Of a stretch of DNA of 38,578 nt, positions 21,601-28,454 are shown piece by piece. Under the pieces are notes generated by a model. That model was not told the origin of the DNA. It searched no databases and saw only the letters and a program-made list of their open reading frames with translations. Both the position numbers and the translations under genes were made by a program. How positions within the stretch are numbered: position 1 is the stretch's first letter; every line of letters starts with the position of its first letter. The DNA is from Pontibacter qinzhouensis (GTDB lineage Bacteria; Bacteroidota; Bacteroidia; Cytophagales; Hymenobacteraceae), in the NCBI RefSeq assembly GCF_008017455.1, contig NZ_VRTY01000059.1:1-38578 (forward strand). The letters are read 5' to 3'.

Positions 21601-24309
21601 ATGGCGAAACGATTTGTATTTTATTTCTTTGGGTTTGTGCTGTTGGCATCGTTGGCCTACTATGGTTTTCATCGTTGGAAAGATTCTCAGTCGAAGGTGA
21701 ATCTGTGGACGCTGGTGCCCGAACACGCAGCCTTTGTACTAGAAACCAATAACCATACGGCGCTGGTAGAGCACCTGCAGGCCACTGAACTCTGGGACAG
21801 CTACGCCATGATTCCGGTGGCGAACAGGCTGGAAGAAAGCATAGCCTGGCTCGATAGCATTTCGCCCGGAACGGAGCGCCTGACCCGTTTTCTGGATAAA
21901 AAGGAAATTCTGACGTCGGTGCATGTGGTAGGGAAGTCGGAGCTGCAGTATGTTTTTTATGTACCAGTAAATACAGTAGGTGAGCATAGGTTCTTAAGAA
22001 CTCTAACCGAAAATGTAGCGCGTAGCACATTTTTTAAAGATGAGTCGCGCGAGTACCAGGGCTTTCTGCTCACCGATATTCAAAACACTGCCACAGGTAG
22101 CAGCTTTACCTACTTCTCGTACCACAACAATATTATACTGAGCCCTTCGCCGGTGCTGATCGAAGAAATTGTGCGCCGCATTAACCGGGGCAAGCCCACC
22201 TCCATCGCCGCCGATTTTAAAAGCACCAATTACCTGTCGCAGCCCGATGTATATGCCAACATACTGGTAAACTACAGAGCATTGCCTGAGCTGCTGGGGC
22301 TCTTTGTAAGCAAAGACCTGATGCCACAGGTCCGGTACCTTTCGAGCCTGTGCCGCAACGGTATGCTGGAGCTGAAGCTGGAGCAGAACAAACTGTTTCT
22401 GAATGGTTTCTCTAACCCCGAAGACCTGAAAGACTCTTTCCAGAACCGCTTGAAACCCGATGTGCCGAAGCCGCTGCAGGTCCGGAAGTTTTTGCCGAAC
22501 CGAACGGCGGTGCTCTTTCATTTCGGAGCCGGTCAGGTATCCAGGTTACGGGAGTTGCCTCGCGCAGCCGGTACTATCTACGCCACCACCCTCGATAGCC
22601 TTGCCCTCACCTTCCGGCAGGAGGTAGCCCTCGATTTTCTGGAATCTTACAACATCAACGCTAAACCCGAAAAAGTGGTGTTTGCCCAATCTGCTAATCC
22701 AAACCTTACGTTAGCTCTGCTCCGAAAGCTCAGTAACCAGGTTAATACGGCCCGCAAACTTACCTCGCACACCGAAAAGCACGGGAACTATGCCATTGAG
22801 CAGCTGAACATACCGGAGTTGCCGGAGCAGCTTTTTGGCAAGTTATTCGGTGGGTTTGAGCAGAGTTATGTGGTGCAGTTAGATAATTACCTGCTTTTTG
22901 CCGACGAGGTAAGTACCATACGCGGCGTGCTCGACGATATTGCTTCCGACAACGTCTGGGGCAAATCTGTTACGCAGAAAGTGTTTCTGGAAGAGACGCT
23001 GCAGGAGGCCAACTTCAGCCTGTTTCTGAACACCGTAAATGCCTGGTATGTGCTGAGCAAATATGTGGCCGACGATGCCCGTGATGCCCTGCTGCAACAG
23101 GCCTCGCTTATCAGGCGCTTTAACCAGGTGAGCGTGCAGTTTTCTAAAGTAGAAAAGCAGTATTACACCAGCGCCCTGTTTAGGAGGCTAGACAACAACG
23201 AACAAGGAGAAACCGGTTTTGAGGAGCTGGCGGTGGTGCCCTTTACCTCGCGTTTAGCTTCTATGCCGTACCCGGTGCAAAGTGTAAGCGACCGGAGCCG
23301 CGAAATACTGGTGCTCGACTCCGCCAACATGTTGCACCTGGTTTCTGCCACCGGTGATAAAACCTGGTCCGACTCTTTAGGGAGCGATATTAGAGGGGGC
23401 GTGCGGCAAATCGAAATAGGAGAAGACAAAAAGCTGCACTATGTTTTTGCAACTGCCAGCCGCATTCACGCGCTTAACGGGCAGGGCAAGCAGTTGGAGA
23501 ATTTCCCGTTTAATGTTAGCGACTCGTTGCGCCTACAGCACCTGGCAGTATTCGATTATGAAGGCAACGGCAATTACCGCCTGCTCACCGACGATAATAT
23601 GGGCAACCTGTATATGTTCGACATGCGCGGCAACGCCATAGAAGGCTGGCAGCCACGCCGCCTCGATTACCGCTTGGCTGCTGCACCACAGCACCTGCGC
23701 ATTGGTAACCGCGATGTTATTTTGGTTTTGCTGGAGAATGGCTATGTGTATGCCCTGAACCGTAACGGCGACCCTTTTCCCGGTTTTCCGTTCAGTTTGC
23801 GGGCACCTATCACCTCTGCTGGTTTTGCCAGAATAGGCGGCGATCTTCGTAAATCGGAGGTAACGGTAGTAACACGTTATGGTGAGATGGTGGTATTTAA
23901 CCTGCAGGGGCAGGTGCAGAAACGGGAGCAGCTGCTGCGGCCAACTAAAAGCGCTATGTTTGAGCTTGTGCCCGATAACCGCGAAAAATCTTATGTAATT
24001 GTGCGGCAGGACCTGGGGAGGGTCACGTTCTTCGATCAGGACCTGAAACAGCTATTCGACAAGCAGTACGTAACTTCGGCACCAAAGCAAATCCAGTATT
24101 TCCATTTCGGGGGAGACCGTAAAATTTACGCTGTTACAGAAACAGGTCCTCAAAAAACTTACCTCTACGACTTTAGAGCCGATCTTATCGGCGATCGGGC
24201 GCTATCGAGCCAGCAACCTGTCACCATCTCGTTTAACGAATCTACGGAGCGGTATACGCTGTTCAAGGTTTTCAGGCGGGACCTTAAAAAAATGAGCTTT
24301 AGGTTGTAA
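21601..24309 (+). CDS. Large membrane-anchored envelope protein with a C-terminal propeller-like region
   Basis: The 902-residue protein has an N-terminal anchor (FVFYFFGFVLLASLAYYGF, 4-22) and is then exported. Residues 30 to about 560 resemble DUF3352-type proteins: PEHAAFVLETNN near the start, SYHNNIILSPSPVLIEEIV, and a second related block around QSYVVQLDNYLLFADEVSTI. Residues about 570-900 hold repeated blade-like strands such as REILVLDSANMLHLVSATGD and VILVLLENGYVYALNRNGDP, suggesting a PQQ-like beta-propeller. No catalytic motif is seen. It is the first gene of a pair with the ChaN-like gene (57 bp downstream). Function unknown; binding or sensing in the envelope is inferred from architecture. 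Confidence 0.8.
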   Translation: MAKRFVFYFFGFVLLASLAYYGFHRWKDSQSKVNLWTLVPEHAAFVLETNNHTALVEHLQATELWDSYAMIPVANRLEESIAWLDSISPGTERLTRFLDKKEILTSVHVVGKSELQYVFYVPVNTVGEHRFLRTLTENVARSTFFKDESREYQGFLLTDIQNTATGSSFTYFSYHNNIILSPSPVLIEEIVRRINRGKPTSIAADFKSTNYLSQPDVYANILVNYRALPELLGLFVSKDLMPQVRYLSSLCRNGMLELKLEQNKLFLNGFSNPEDLKDSFQNRLKPDVPKPLQVRKFLPNRTAVLFHFGAGQVSRLRELPRAAGTIYATTLDSLALTFRQEVALDFLESYNINAKPEKVVFAQSANPNLTLALLRKLSNQVNTARKLTSHTEKHGNYAIEQLNIPELPEQLFGKLFGGFEQSYVVQLDNYLLFADEVSTIRGVLDDIASDNVWGKSVTQKVFLEETLQEANFSLFLNTVNAWYVLSKYVADDARDALLQQASLIRRFNQVSVQFSKVEKQYYTSALFRRLDNNEQGETGFEELAVVPFTSRLASMPYPVQSVSDRSREILVLDSANMLHLVSATGDKTWSDSLGSDIRGGVRQIEIGEDKKLHYVFATASRIHALNGQGKQLENFPFNVSDSLRLQHLAVFDYEGNGNYRLLTDDNMGNLYMFDMRGNAIEGWQPRRLDYRLAAAPQHLRIGNRDVILVLLENGYVYALNRNGDPFPGFPFSLRAPITSAGFARIGGDLRKSEVTVVTRYGEMVVFNLQGQVQKREQLLRPTKSAMFELVPDNREKSYVIVRQDLGRVTFFDQDLKQLFDKQYVTSAPKQIQYFHFGGDRKIYAVTETGPQKTYLYDFRADLIGDRALSSQQPVTISFNESTERYTLFKVFRRDLKKMSFRL

Positions 24310-24366
24310 TGCTGGAAAAAAAACATTGACTAGTGCCAGTCTTATAGATCTCAAAATTAAAGAAAC

Positions 24367-25254
24367 ATGGAAAAGCTATTACTCCTGCTTTCGCTGCTGT
24401 TCTTGCCAATGGCAGCAACAGTTATGGCCCAGCAAAAAGACAAACCTGCTTACCGGCTGTTCACAAAAGAGGGCAAGGCAGTTGATTATGGTAACATGCT
24501 GGCCACTCTGCAGAAGGCGCAGGTGGTTTTGTTTGGGGAACAGCACAACGACCCCATTGCGCACTGGCTGCAGCTGGAGGTTGCCAAAGACCTGCACCAG
24601 GCGCACCAGGGCAAGTTTGCGATCGGGGCAGAAATGTTTGAGGCCGATGTGCAACTGGTAATAAACGAGTACCTGGCAGGGCAGGTGCCGGAAAGCAATT
24701 TTGAACAGGAGGCGCGGCCATGGCCAAACTATAAAACAGATTATAAACCGGTTGTTTTGTTTGCCAAAGAGCAAAAAGTGCCGGTAGTGGCCACCAATGT
24801 GCCCCGGCGTTACGCAGCCATGGTAGCAGGTGGGGGCCTGGCTGCTCTGGGAAATGTGTCGGGCATCGGGAAGGCCTTTTTTGCACCACTGCCTGTGGTT
24901 GTAGATACTGAATTACCCGGCTATAAAAACATGCTCTCGATGTTCGGCAGCAGCACTCATGGTACTACCAAAGCCGAAAACATAGTGCAGGCGCAAGCCC
25001 TGAAAGATGCTACCATGGCGCATTTTATAGGGCAGCAGGTGCAGGCCGGAAACAGGATGCTACACCTCAACGGCGCCTACCACTCCGATAACTTTGAGGG
25101 CATTGGCTGGTACCTGAAGCAGGCGCAAATTAAAGCAGATGTGCTCACCATAACCACCGTGCTGCAAGACGACCTGAATAAGCTGGAGAAGGAGCATCAG
25201 CAGAAAGCCGATTTTATAGTGGTGGTACCCAGTAGCATGACCAGAACATTTTAA
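24367..25254 (+). CDS. ChaN-like haem-binding/uptake protein (DUF399 family)
   Basis: The 295-residue exported protein has a signal peptide (LLLLLSLLFLPMAATVMAQ). The Tiki/ChaN fold motifs are VVLFGEQHNDPIAHW (residues 53-67), GAEMFEADVQLVINEYLAG, VPVVATNVPRRYAAMV and LNGAYHSDNFEGIGWYL. ChaN of Campylobacter binds haem and is proposed to take part in iron acquisition; others of this superfamily are metalloproteases (TraB/Tiki), so the activity is open. The mature N-terminus has no lipobox cysteine, unlike the lipoprotein ChaN. It follows the 902-residue gene and ends before a spacer with repeat copy 9 and a long terminator. Confidence 0.85.
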   Translation: MEKLLLLLSLLFLPMAATVMAQQKDKPAYRLFTKEGKAVDYGNMLATLQKAQVVLFGEQHNDPIAHWLQLEVAKDLHQAHQGKFAIGAEMFEADVQLVINEYLAGQVPESNFEQEARPWPNYKTDYKPVVLFAKEQKVPVVATNVPRRYAAMVAGGGLAALGNVSGIGKAFFAPLPVVVDTELPGYKNMLSMFGSSTHGTTKAENIVQAQALKDATMAHFIGQQVQAGNRMLHLNGAYHSDNFEGIGWYLKQAQIKADVLTITTVLQDDLNKLEKEHQQKADFIVVVPSSMTRTF

Positions 25255-25338
25255 ATTACAAAGCACCGGATGCGGAGCTAGTGCAAGGCTGGGTTCAGCT
25301 TCGGCTTTAAAGCTCCCCCCTTCACAGATTATGCACTC

Positions 25339-25395
25339 CAATTATTCAAATCAAAAAGGCCTCCAGAAAGGTTTTTGGAGAAAAACCTCCAAGGG
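25339..25395 (-). repeat. Dispersed 58-bp repeat, copy 9
   Basis: On the minus strand it begins ACCCTTGGAGGTTTTTC, has TTTCTGGAGGCC and ends GATTTGAATAATTG. Located about 85 bp after the ChaN-like stop. Confidence 0.78.
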
Positions 25396-25479
25396 TCTAA
25401 GCCTGGTTCAGGACAGGGTACTATAGTTACAGGCAACATAGCACGACATCAGGAAACAATGTGAGGCAGAGACAGACCG

Positions 25480-25531
25480 CTTCACACACAAAAAAGCCCG
25501 ACTTTGCAGCCGGGCTTTTTTGTGTGTGAAG
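25480..25531. terminator. Bidirectional terminator, perfect 21-bp stem
   Basis: CTTCACACACAAAAAAGCCC plus G pairs perfectly with its inverted copy ending at 25531, around a 10-nt loop ACTTTGCAGC. The A and T runs inside the stem let it work in both directions. It lies between the convergent ChaN-like and Fe-S carrier genes. Confidence 0.92.
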
Positions 25532-25541
25532 AAGTATGTTA

Positions 25542-25895
25542 CTAGGCAGAGAAGGAGGTACCGCAACCGCAGGTGCTTTTGGCTTGCGGGTTGCTGAACG
25601 TAAAGCCTCTTGCGTTCAGGCCATCCTGAAAATCTACCTGCATGCCAAGTACATACATGGCGTGTTTTTTATCCATAATCAGGTTGATGCCTTCTACATT
25701 ATAAATCTCGTCAGAGTCTTTGGCTTTATCGAAACCTAAGAGGTAAGACATGCCCGAGCAGCCTCCGCCTTGCACACCAACGCGCAAGCCATATTCTGCT
25801 GGCACATTTTTTTCCTGCATTATATTTCTAACCTCAGCCAGTGCTTTTTCGGTAAGCGAGATGGGGGCAGTTTTTGTATCTGTTGCTGTATTCAT
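25542..25895 (-). CDS. A-type iron-sulfur carrier (IscA/SufA/ErpA family)
   Basis: This 117-residue protein receives Fe-S clusters and hands them to target apoproteins. The three cluster-binding cysteines are present with the standard spacing: C46 in GGGCSGMSY, and C109 and C111 in STCGCGTSFSA. Between them are GLRVGVQ and GFTFSNPQA, which are typical of the family. The symbol (iscA, sufA or erpA) cannot be fixed without the rest of the assembly operon, which is not in the window. A TAnnTTTG-type box lies 24 bp upstream on its strand. It is divergent from the following small membrane protein gene and ends beside a bidirectional terminator. Confidence 0.93.
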   Translation of the reverse strand: MNTATDTKTAPISLTEKALAEVRNIMQEKNVPAEYGLRVGVQGGGCSGMSYLLGFDKAKDSDEIYNVEGINLIMDKKHAMYVLGMQVDFQDGLNARGFTFSNPQAKSTCGCGTSFSA

Positions 25896-25918
25896 GGTAT
25901 CGTTAATTATCTGAAGTG

Positions 25919-25926
25919 CAAATTTA
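25919..25926 (-). promoter_or_regulatory. Candidate -7 box of the Fe-S carrier promoter
   Basis: On the minus strand TAAATTTG matches TAnnTTTG, 24 bp before the ATG at 25895. The -33 box is only approximate (TATTTAG). Confidence 0.4.
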
Positions 25927-26074
25927 TTGAAATATACTAAATATTTTCTGTTCTTCCGGATTAGACTACGTTATCTAAAACAGAAGCCGCCTGTAAATGA
26001 TTCCTGCCAATTAATTAAATTATTACGATATTTGGAGGCATTCCAGACCGAAATCAGATCAGAAAACAGACCTT

Positions 26075-26605
26075 ATGATGAATTTTTTGTTAGTAATTAC
26101 TTACATCATTCCTATTTTACTTGTAATCGGAGTAATTGTTTGGTTCTTGGTAAAGCTGGATGAGCACCTGAAAAACATGCGGCAGATAAAGATGCTGGGT
26201 GTGCGCCTGAGTAAAGATGCCATTACCTTGCCTGTTCGGTTGCACGCCTACGAGCGGGTGGTGCTGTTGCTGGAGCGCATAACGCCGGCCAACATGCTGC
26301 TGCGCATCAGCAGTTCCGGCTTTACGGCTGCGGAGTATCACCAGGTACTGCTATCGGAAATCCGGAACGAATTTAACCACAACATGTCGCAGCAGGTGTA
26401 TATGAGCGATGTGGCCTGGCAGCAGGTAAAACAGACGCGCGAAGAGGTGGTGAACATGGTCAACAGAACCTACCATGAACTACCGGAGGGCGCTCGTGGT
26501 ACCGACCTGGCTAAGCGTATCCTGGAATCGATTCTGGTATCGGATGTAGATCCGACTGCCGCAGCCATACAAGCCGTGAAGCAGGAACTGCGGGAGGTTT
26601 TTTAA
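26075..26605 (+). CDS. Small single-span membrane protein of unknown function
   Basis: The 176-residue protein has one N-terminal transmembrane helix (LLVITYIIPILLVIGVIVWFL, about 5-26) and a cytoplasmic helical domain. The domain contains IKMLGVRLSKDAITLPVRLH, AYERVVLLLERITPANMLLR and VYMSDVAWQQVKQTREEVVN. This looks like a family conserved in Bacteroidota (I recall it as an uncharacterised DUF family; not verified). Two ATGs occur at 26075 and 26078, and either could be used. It ends at a TAA followed by a CTCGCAG hairpin. No partner or function is evident. Confidence 0.8.
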   Translation: MMNFLLVITYIIPILLVIGVIVWFLVKLDEHLKNMRQIKMLGVRLSKDAITLPVRLHAYERVVLLLERITPANMLLRISSSGFTAAEYHQVLLSEIRNEFNHNMSQQVYMSDVAWQQVKQTREEVVNMVNRTYHELPEGARGTDLAKRILESILVSDVDPTAAAIQAVKQELREVF

Positions 26606-26647
26606 GTTAGAAAGATTTGAGTTAGAGAGTTATGGTGTAGGAAAGAC

Positions 26648-26673
26648 CTCGCAGCGTGCGCAGCTCCTGCGAG
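26648..26673 (+). terminator. CTCGCAG/CTGCGAG hairpin after the small membrane gene
   Basis: CTCGCAG at 26648 pairs with CTGCGAG ending at 26673, followed by CGTCTGG rather than a T run. It has the same arms, the same CGT flanks and the same 26-nt span as the hairpin after prfB. Confidence 0.5.
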
Positions 26674-26702
26674 CGTCTGGTCAAAGCAGGCGGAAAGCTC
26701 TA

Positions 26703-26763
26703 AACCCTTTAGCCCTAAAATGTTATATAACCTTCTGAAGGCCATTTTCATTAGGATAATTTG
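26703..26763 (+). repeat. Dispersed 58-bp repeat, copy 10
   Basis: Begins AACCCTTTAGCCCTAAAATG, has ACCTTCTGAAGGCC and ends ATTTTCATTAGGATAATTTG. Confidence 0.78.
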
Positions 26764-26781
26764 AGTTAAGCATCGGCAGCT

Positions 26782-27075
26782 ATGGCAAGGAATATACTCG
26801 AAGAAAGAAACCAGAAGTTCATGAGATTCTGGAAGCAAAAGCGGCAGAACAAATGGAAGTATGTTGCCATGATCGGTATTTTCGGCTTTATTATAGTGGT
26901 GCCAGGATACTTTTGGGGAATCGATTTTGAACTGGCTAACATAGAAGTGGCGAAACTCTCTACATTAACACTACTCTCAGCAGCCGCTGGTATATGGTAC
27001 GGACTGTGGTCTTATAAGAAGCAGGAGAAACTGTATCAGGAGCTTTTAGCTGCTAATGATGCTGAACCGGCCTAG
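26782..27075 (+). CDS. Small two-span membrane protein of unknown function
   Basis: The 97-residue product begins with a basic helix (ILEERNQKFMRFWKQKRQNK), followed by two hydrophobic helices (about 28-47 and 58-75) and a short charged tail. Codon use matches the neighbours and the amphipathic basic start looks real. No family is recognised. It lies 18 bp after repeat copy 10 and ends just before copy 11 and a bidirectional terminator. Confidence 0.72.
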   Translation: MARNILEERNQKFMRFWKQKRQNKWKYVAMIGIFGFIIVVPGYFWGIDFELANIEVAKLSTLTLLSAAAGIWYGLWSYKKQEKLYQELLAANDAEPA

Positions 27076-27077
27076 CC

Positions 27078-27135
27078 AGATTATTCGAATGAAAATGGCC
27101 TTCCGAAGCATTTAAGCTGATTTTCTGCCAAGGGT
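27078..27135 (-). repeat. Dispersed 58-bp repeat, copy 11
   Basis: On the minus strand it begins ACCCTTGGCAGAAAATCAGC, has GCTTCGGAAGGCC and ends TTTTCATTCGAATAATC. It lies 3 bp after the stop of the upstream gene. Confidence 0.78.
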
Positions 27136-27167
27136 AAAAGGCTGAGGTGGCTGTAGGAGATAACCAA

Positions 27168-27213
27168 AAAAGGCAGAAAGCCAGCAACCACAATTGCTAG
27201 CTTTCTGCCTTTT
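27168..27213. terminator. Bidirectional terminator, 20-bp stem
   Basis: AAAAGGCAGAAAGCCAGCAA pairs with TTGCTAGCTTTCTGCCTTTT with one mismatch and a 6-nt loop (CCACAA). It separates the convergent 97-residue gene and the aminotransferase gene. Confidence 0.9.
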
Positions 27214-27233
27214 GAGTTATAACGTTAACTTCT

Positions 27234-28322
27234 CTAACTTACAAGTTCCTTTAGCTTATAGACCAGCGCCTGCACCTGGCTCAGGGAGTGTGCCGGGAAA
27301 TTGGCGATCCGGATCTGGCTTTCTTTGTAGCTGCCGTAGCCGCTTCCTACTGCCATGTCGAAGGGAGCAAGCCGCTTAATTACTTCGGAAGCTGGCAATT
27401 TGGTATTGGCAATAATGGTGGTAGCCGACCGGTGCGACTCCTTTTGCACAGCCACCTCGAAGTTTTCGCTGCCGGCAATATAATCGTAAATCAGTTTTGC
27501 TTTGGCTTCTGTTTCCTGGCGCAAAGTGTCTACACCTTTCTTATTCATCTCCTCTACCACATGGCCCAGCAGGTAAATGTTGAGCACATTGGGTGTTTCA
27601 GGTGTCTGGAATATTTTTGCCTTGGGCAGCAGCGACGGAATGCTATGGTATGAACCCACCGACAAACCTTTTGCTTGTAGCGCTTCGGCTTTGGCAATAC
27701 AACGCTCATTCAAGATCCAAACGCCCAGGCCGGCAGGCAAGCCAAAACACTTCTGCACCGAAAAATAAACCGAATCAATTTTACTGTAATCAAACGCCGG
27801 GTGCGGCATAGACGACACGGCATCCACAAAAAACAGCGGCTCTGGCCCTACCTTCTCCCGCAGGGCGTTAATGGCAGCTACAGGCAATGAGGCACCAGAG
27901 CTGGTTTCGTTCTGCACCAGGGCTACCAATTCGGCTGTGGCAGGTACTTCTATCTGGTCTACTTCAAAGCCTTCGCCAAAAGCAACCTCGTGTTTTGTAG
28001 CTTTTCGCCCCAACTCCTTCGAAATCTCATAAAAGCGTTTCGAGAAAGAACCGTTCACCAAATGGAAACTTTCCTGCTCCACAGTGTTCTGAATGGCGCG
28101 TTCCCAAATCTCGTTGGCCGACGAAAGCAGCAGAATCTCAAAATTGTCGGGTAGCTGCAGCAATTGGCGCAAACCAGTTACGGCATGTGCATAAATATCT
28201 TTAAACTGCTGACTACGGTGTGAGATGCTGCCAATTTTGTTGGCCATGGCTGCTGCCATGTGCTGCGGCACCGTTGGGTACAGTTCAGACGGACCAGGTG
28301 TAAAAAAGACTTTATTTGTCAT
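27234..28322 (-). CDS. serC: Phosphoserine aminotransferase-like class V aminotransferase
   Basis: This 362-residue fold-type I PLP enzyme most likely converts 3-phosphohydroxypyruvate to phosphoserine. The N-terminus FFTPGPSELYPTVPQHM and the core FFVDAVSSMPHPAFDYS are present. The Schiff-base lysine is probably K191 in YFSVQKCFGLPAGLGV, and the C-terminal GYGSYKESQIRIANFPAHS phosphate region is typical. The sequence is closer to the class V group that includes alanine-glyoxylate and archaeal-type SerC than to E. coli SerC, so the symbol is based partly on its position 132 bp downstream of the serA fusion on the same strand. A role in serine synthesis is well supported by context and is not proven. 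Confidence 0.8.
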   Translation of the reverse strand: MTNKVFFTPGPSELYPTVPQHMAAAMANKIGSISHRSQQFKDIYAHAVTGLRQLLQLPDNFEILLLSSANEIWERAIQNTVEQESFHLVNGSFSKRFYEISKELGRKATKHEVAFGEGFEVDQIEVPATAELVALVQNETSSGASLPVAAINALREKVGPEPLFFVDAVSSMPHPAFDYSKIDSVYFSVQKCFGLPAGLGVWILNERCIAKAEALQAKGLSVGSYHSIPSLLPKAKIFQTPETPNVLNIYLLGHVVEEMNKKGVDTLRQETEAKAKLIYDYIAGSENFEVAVQKESHRSATTIIANTKLPASEVIKRLAPFDMAVGSGYGSYKESQIRIANFPAHSLSQVQALVYKLKELVS

Positions 28323-28454
28323 TTTGGTGGTTAATTGCTGATTGTTAATTGCTGAATTGTTGATTGCTGTTTAGAATAATTATCAGCCGTAAAGTATAAC
28401 GACAATTTGATAATGTACTATAACAACAATCAACAATTAACAACCAACAATAAA
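28323..28454. repeat. Spacer-filling inverted arms, class 2
   Basis: Next to the serC start are GGTTAATTGCTGATTGTTAA and TTGCTGAATTGTTGATTGC. At the other end, before the serA stop, are CAACAATCAACAATTAACAA and CCAACAATAAATT. These are inverted relatives, so the 132-bp spacer has rough terminal inverted arms. The centre includes TTTAGAATAATTATC, a possible remnant of the 58-bp repeat end. Confidence 0.5.

Noticed and set aside
1171..27135. CRISPR array interpretation of the 58-bp repeats
   Set aside because: Copies are kilobases apart, in both orientations, with no regular spacers and no cas genes.
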